This document shows, piece after piece, positions 60,955 through 64,000 of a stretch of 64,000 nucleotides of DNA (the first letter of the stretch is position 1; every line of letters starts with the position of its first letter). The notes under the pieces were generated by a model. The model had not been told where the DNA came from and did not search any database. It worked only from the letters and a program-made list of their open reading frames with translations. Source of the DNA: Brevibacillus panacihumi W25 (GTDB lineage Bacteria > Bacillota > Bacilli > Brevibacillales > Brevibacillaceae); contig NZ_KI629785.1 of assembly GCF_000503775.1 (NCBI RefSeq), positions 1,363,501 to 1,427,500 of the forward strand. Direction: 5' to 3'. The translations under genes and the position numbers were made by a program.

Positions 60955-61434
60955 GTGGCAAATGACATTTTCGATAACTTTCCCTTGTGGGCTGCGCTTC
61001 TTGCCATAGGAATTGCGCAATTCATTAAAATTCCTCTGCATTTTTTCACGACAAAGACGTGGATGTGGTCTCTGATGTTCAGCACAGGCGGCATGCCCAG
61101 TTCCCACTCCTCCGCCGTCACTGCGCTCTCTACCGCTGTAGGCTTGCGGGAGGGCTTCGGCAGCAATATGTTTGCGATCTCCGCGATTCTAGGCGTGATC
61201 GTCATGTTCGATGCCGCTGGCGTACGACGTCACGCAGGGATGCAGGCCGTCGTGCTCAACAAGCTCGTGGATGAATTCAATCATCTTTTGGCGAGTATGA
61301 AAACCTTCAAAACCCGCCCAACTCAGGAAAAGGCGAAAAAGCTGAAGGAGCTTCTCGGCCATCAACCCATTGAAGTATTGATCGGCGGTACACTGGGAGT
61401 TGCCATCGCTTTGCTGGTTCATCCGTTTTTCTAG
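60955..61434 (+). CDS. yuiD: Divergent PAP2-family membrane protein YuiD
   Basis: The 160-aa membrane protein has the DUF212/divergent PAP2 motifs FIKIPLHFFTTKTWMW, FSTGGMPSSHSSAVTALSTA (phosphatase-like SSHS), and MFDAAGVRRHAGMQAVVLNK. It starts at GTG 60955 with AAAGGAATGG upstream. A TGTTACAAT extended -10 lies at 60910-60918. It probably acts on a lipid phosphate at the membrane, but activity for this branch is not established. Confidence 0.88.
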   Translation: MANDIFDNFPLWAALLAIGIAQFIKIPLHFFTTKTWMWSLMFSTGGMPSSHSSAVTALSTAVGLREGFGSNMFAISAILGVIVMFDAAGVRRHAGMQAVVLNKLVDEFNHLLASMKTFKTRPTQEKAKKLKELLGHQPIEVLIGGTLGVAIALLVHPFF

Positions 61435-61458
61435 GTTATGCCTACGGGAGGGAGTCTC

Positions 61459-62238
61459 ATGCGCATCGTATCGATCTGTCCCAGCAATACCGAGATCCTG
61501 TACTATCTGGGTCTGGGCGAGCAGGTAGTCGGACTGGACGACCATTCCGATTGGCCTGAAGCGTGGCAGCATTTGCCCCGGGTCGGTCCCGATCTGACGA
61601 TTGATATGGACCGTGTCGAAGCTTTGCGGCCCGATCTCGTCGTGGCTTCGCTCAGCGTCCCCGGCATGGAGGCCAATATTGCTGCTCTTCGTGAGCGAAA
61701 CCTCCCTCATATCGTCCTGAATCCTTCGCGCATCGCCGAAATTCCAGCCGACATTCGGCTCGTAGGAGAAGCGACCGGGACTGTTCAGCGCGCGGAGCTG
61801 TTGGCGCGTGAATTTGACGAAAAAGTGGCAAGCATTCGGCAACGCTGTGCCGCTTATGAAGAAAAGCCCAAGCTGTACTGGGAATGGTGGCCCAACCCGA
61901 TCTACACGCCCGGCAGCGAGAACTGGCTGACGGATGTTAGTGAAATCGTCGGTGCGACCAACATCTTCGCCGATTATCCCGTTGCCAATGTCAAGGCGAC
62001 ACGTGAGATGGTAAGGGATCGCGATCCGGATCACATCTGTATCGTTTGGTGCGGCATTGAGCTTCATCGCATCAAGCCAAGTCTGATTACCGACCGGCCC
62101 GAATGGCAGGAGATGACTGCGATCCGCAATAGCCGGGTCCATATTTTGGAGGAAGGTCTCTACTGCCGTCCCTCTCCCCGGATTCTGGATGGACTGGAGA
62201 AGCTGGAAGCCCTGATCCGCCAGCCAGATGACCAATGA
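61459..62238 (+). CDS. Cobalamin-binding protein (BtuF-like, without signal peptide)
   Basis: A 259-aa protein with the helical-backbone metal-receptor fold of BtuF: RIVSICPSNTEILYYLGLGE, VVGLDDHSDWPEAW, VGPDLTIDMDRVEALRPDLV, and a Trp-rich YWEWWPNPIYTPGSENWLTD typical of B12-binding members. It lacks a signal peptide and a lipobox, so it is likely cytoplasmic. ATG 61459 has GGGAGGG upstream. It follows yuiD by 24 nt. No cobalamin riboswitch was seen upstream. Confidence 0.85.
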   Translation: MRIVSICPSNTEILYYLGLGEQVVGLDDHSDWPEAWQHLPRVGPDLTIDMDRVEALRPDLVVASLSVPGMEANIAALRERNLPHIVLNPSRIAEIPADIRLVGEATGTVQRAELLAREFDEKVASIRQRCAAYEEKPKLYWEWWPNPIYTPGSENWLTDVSEIVGATNIFADYPVANVKATREMVRDRDPDHICIVWCGIELHRIKPSLITDRPEWQEMTAIRNSRVHILEEGLYCRPSPRILDGLEKLEALIRQPDDQ

Positions 62239-62242
62239 AAAA

Positions 62243-62282
62243 ACGTTCAAGGACCGCTTACCGGGTTCCTGAACGTATTTTT
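62243..62282 (+). terminator. Rho-independent terminator
   Basis: ACGTTCAAGGACC and GGGTTCCTGAACGT pair with small mismatches and are followed by ATTTTTG, 5 nt past the stop of the cobalamin-binding protein gene. Confidence 0.8.
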
Positions 62283-62294
62283 GTTGGGCCTTCC

Positions 62295-62915
62295 TTATTC
62301 GACTGGCTCTGCCATGGCGGCCACGCCCTTTTCATTGAGGGAGTTGAGGAAGGCTTCCGTTACCTTGCCTTCCCCTCGTTTTACGACATAGACGTCCACC
62401 GACTTCTTGCCCCACTGCTTGAAGACATCCTGCTTGGTCTCAAAATAGAGGTCAATCTTGTTGCCGCGAATGGCTCCTCCTTTGTCCGCAACTACGCCGT
62501 AACCGTAGCCCGGGATGTACAGGATCGTCCCCAGCGGGAAGACTCGCAGGTCCGCCGCGATGGTGGAATAATCATCCCTTCTGACTTTGACACCTGAATA
62601 GGTAATCCCGTAGGACGGGTGCGACGGGGTTTTGCCTGTAGATTCAAAACCGGCGTAATACCCTGTCGCCACTACGCGCACTTTCGGATACTGTTCAAGC
62701 ATCGTTTCTGTTTTATCTATCACCTGTGTAAGTGAAATGGCGGATACTGTGCGCTTCTTGACGACCCGCTGACCTTCCTTGATTTCCTTGATTCCAAATG
62801 CAGAGTTGGCCCTCAATCCATCTCCGACTGCGTTATAGCCGTATCCGTCGCTGGCAAATCCGGTCAAAACCATGATTACGAGCATCAGGATACTGCTTAT
62901 TCGCTTTCCATTCAT
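62295..62915 (-). CDS. yuiC: 3D-domain protein YuiC (stationary-phase cell-wall enzyme)
   Basis: The 206-aa product has a signal peptide ([20 protein letters not shown]) and a C-terminal 3D domain with the three conserved Asp: [20 protein letters not shown] and GNKIDLYF. In B. subtilis YuiC is a lytic transglycosylase-like wall enzyme of the Sps family. Length agrees with the family. GGAGG lies upstream of the ATG. It converges on the cobalamin-binding protein gene. Confidence 0.9.
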   Translation of the reverse strand: MNGKRISSILMLVIMVLTGFASDGYGYNAVGDGLRANSAFGIKEIKEGQRVVKKRTVSAISLTQVIDKTETMLEQYPKVRVVATGYYAGFESTGKTPSHPSYGITYSGVKVRRDDYSTIAADLRVFPLGTILYIPGYGYGVVADKGGAIRGNKIDLYFETKQDVFKQWGKKSVDVYVVKRGEGKVTEAFLNSLNEKGVAAMAEPVE

Positions 62916-63270
62916 TTTTTGATAAACCTCCTCTCGGTTCTAGTCATGTCCCGAGGAAGAGGAAAATATACACAAATTTTGATCCGTTATAGAAATATTC
63001 CGTTTTTTGTGGTCGATTGTGGGCTTCGTATAGGCTTTGGTGGTGGGGAGGAAAAAGGAGAAAACGCTCCGGGCGGGGTGGGATCTTTGCTGGGGGCGTC
63101 ACTGGCCGCCTCCCACTCCAAAGGCGGAACCGCGGACAAAAGCAGCCGTCTCGAAGAAGTCATTCAAGGTTGTCCGCTAAATACGTGTTCCGCCTTTTCC
63201 GTTCCCGGCTTGGTCAAGATCCCAAATGCCTTCGCTTATCTCTCCTTTTTCCTCGACCAGCTCAGTTCTT
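62916..63270. other. Intergenic region with a long imperfect inverted repeat
   Basis: No supportable gene. At about 63120-63206 is an imperfect palindrome: AAAGGCGGAAC, CG, CGGACAA on the left and TTGTCCG, an 8-10 base spacer, GTTCCGCCTTTT on the right, with about 30 bases between. The left part of the gap (63040-63110) is GC rich. It may be a transcription terminator pair or a small repeat element. Confidence 0.5.
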
Positions 63271-63609
63271 CTACACGTTCCAAGGTGAATCTTGTGATGA
63301 CTTACACTTCAGAATTGCAGAAATCAGGAAAAAAAGAGAGGGAATCATAAACAATTTGTACATGTTTCCGTTTAAAAATAAGTAGACGCTAAACGGAAAT
63401 GAAATGACAAACGAGATGATGATAAGCGGTGGTCGAACAAATGAAGCAATGAGTCCAATTAAAGCGGGAAGTAACAAAAGGATCGAGGTTAAAACGGAGA
63501 TCGAAGAGTCAAGGAATAAAAGAACCCAGAGGTACATTGTCGCTACAGAGGCAACCAAACCAAATAACAGCGAGATCGGATGATGGTACGATTTAATCAA
63601 ATTTTTCAT
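63271..63609 (-). CDS. Small four-helix membrane protein
   Basis: The 112-aa product is nearly all hydrophobic (ISLLFGLVASVATMYLWVLL; LTSILLLLPALIGLIASFV; IIISFVISFPFSVYLFLNG; FMIPSLFFLISAIL) with a short polar tail. ATG 63609 has GTGGGGGAC upstream. No family recognised. It stands alone, divergent from the exported protein gene at 63781. Confidence 0.65.
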   Translation of the reverse strand: MKNLIKSYHHPISLLFGLVASVATMYLWVLLFLDSSISVLTSILLLLPALIGLIASFVRPPLIIISFVISFPFSVYLFLNGNMYKLFMIPSLFFLISAILKCKSSQDSPWNV

Positions 63610-63780
63610 TGAAGTCCCCCACTTAGTGCGATATGTAACACAAACATGGTATATTTACATAATATTACCAAAATATTCGATCGAATCGTTACATCTATTT
63701 GTTGTCAAGAAGATGGAAAAACCAACCACTAAAAGAGCCCCCAGTCGCTGTCCGAAAAAAATTAACTAAGGGGTGTAGGG

Positions 63781-64000
63781 ATGAAAGTCAAAAGAATTTT
63801 GTCATTCGGTGCATTGCTCATTATTTTCATCGGTATTTTTCTTCTATTCAATCATTCCCAAACATGGTCCTATCACTTTCAAGGAGCCAGCGAACATTGG
63901 GAAGGGGAGTGTATTTTGACACCTAACAGAGATAAGAGTATGGTGCTCTTCGTGGGTAAGCTGATGCCAAAAACTTCTGCGAATATCACCCAATTTACAG
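63781..64000 (+). CDS. Exported or membrane-anchored protein (cut by window end)
   Basis: ATG 63781 has AAGGGGTGTAGGG upstream. The first 73 residues are seen: a basic start and a hydrophobic helix (ILSFGALLIIFIGIFLLFN), then a soluble segment (WSYHFQGASEHWEGECIL). The frame is open to the last base. The visible part looks like an N-terminally anchored protein, but there is not enough to name a family. Confidence 0.7.
   Translation, partial: MKVKRILSFGALLIIFIGIFLLFNHSQTWSYHFQGASEHWEGECILTPNRDKSMVLFVGKLMPKTSANITQFT

Noticed and set aside
62919..63350. 143-aa plus-strand frame
   Set aside because: It overlaps the inverted repeat and the antisense of the membrane protein gene; no start signal.
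1..64000. CRISPR array, tRNA or rRNA genes
   Set aside because: No regularly spaced repeats and no cloverleaf or rRNA-like sequence were recognised by eye anywhere in the window.

Overview
The window looks like chromosomal DNA of a spore-forming Bacillota, most likely Brevibacillus or a close Paenibacillaceae relative. That assignment is an inference from a spoVA operon with YetF/DUF1657 partners, DUF4183 proteins, a yuiC/yuiD/pepA/yuiH cluster, strong GGAGG ribosome binding sites and frequent TTG/GTG starts. No rRNA or tRNA gene was seen.

Layout. 1-4.4 kb (minus): a spoVA operon of the mobile/paralogous type (DUF1657, YetF, SpoVAC, SpoVAD, SpoVAE) translationally coupled to a phosphodiesterase-like lipoprotein cut by the window edge. 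4.5-6.7 kb: an ECF sigma factor, a membrane anti-sigma-like protein and a secreted partner. 6.9-11.7 kb: a zinc alcohol dehydrogenase, a TetR regulator broken by an amber codon, a KstD-type flavoprotein and two tandem SRPBCC proteins. 11.8-14 kb: a secreted GH18-like protein and exonuclease III. 14-18.5 kb: a second ECF sigma/anti-sigma pair, divergent from an exported NEW3 protein and an ABC-2 type exporter. 18.7-24.7 kb: a one-base-frameshifted BCCT transporter, then an AraC-GyrI regulator split into three pieces by two different IS110-family elements.

24.7-35.4 kb (minus): a long sugar-type catabolic locus under a LacI regulator with two palindromic operators. It holds a complete ABC importer, two PfkB kinases, two M20 amidohydrolases, a BtpA/SgcQ-like protein and a glutamine-amidotransferase-like protein. 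The gene set suggests uptake, deacylation and phosphorylation of an amide-linked or acylated sugar, but the substrate is unknown. 35.5-40.4 kb: a TRAP-type large permease with a very small partner, a class III CoA-transferase and a CitE-like lyase, with a cre-like site and a divergent LysR gene. This resembles uptake and CoA-dependent cleavage of a C4/C5 hydroxy acid.

40.5-44.4 kb: a copper-amine-oxidase-N secreted protein, two DUF4183 proteins, a subtilase and a 42-aa helical protein. 44.5-57.2 kb is an accessory, partly AT-rich region: two IS3-family elements, a two-component system whose kinase lacks the N box, a 0.6-kb duplication flanking a putative secreted toxin and small partner, an Asp/Glu racemase family gene, a large secreted protein of unknown function, and two decayed copies of the yuiH 3' end. 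From 57.7 kb the sequence returns to housekeeping genes (yuiH, a CoA-binding protein, pepA, DUF309, yuiD, a cobalamin-binding protein, yuiC), and it ends in a truncated exported protein gene.
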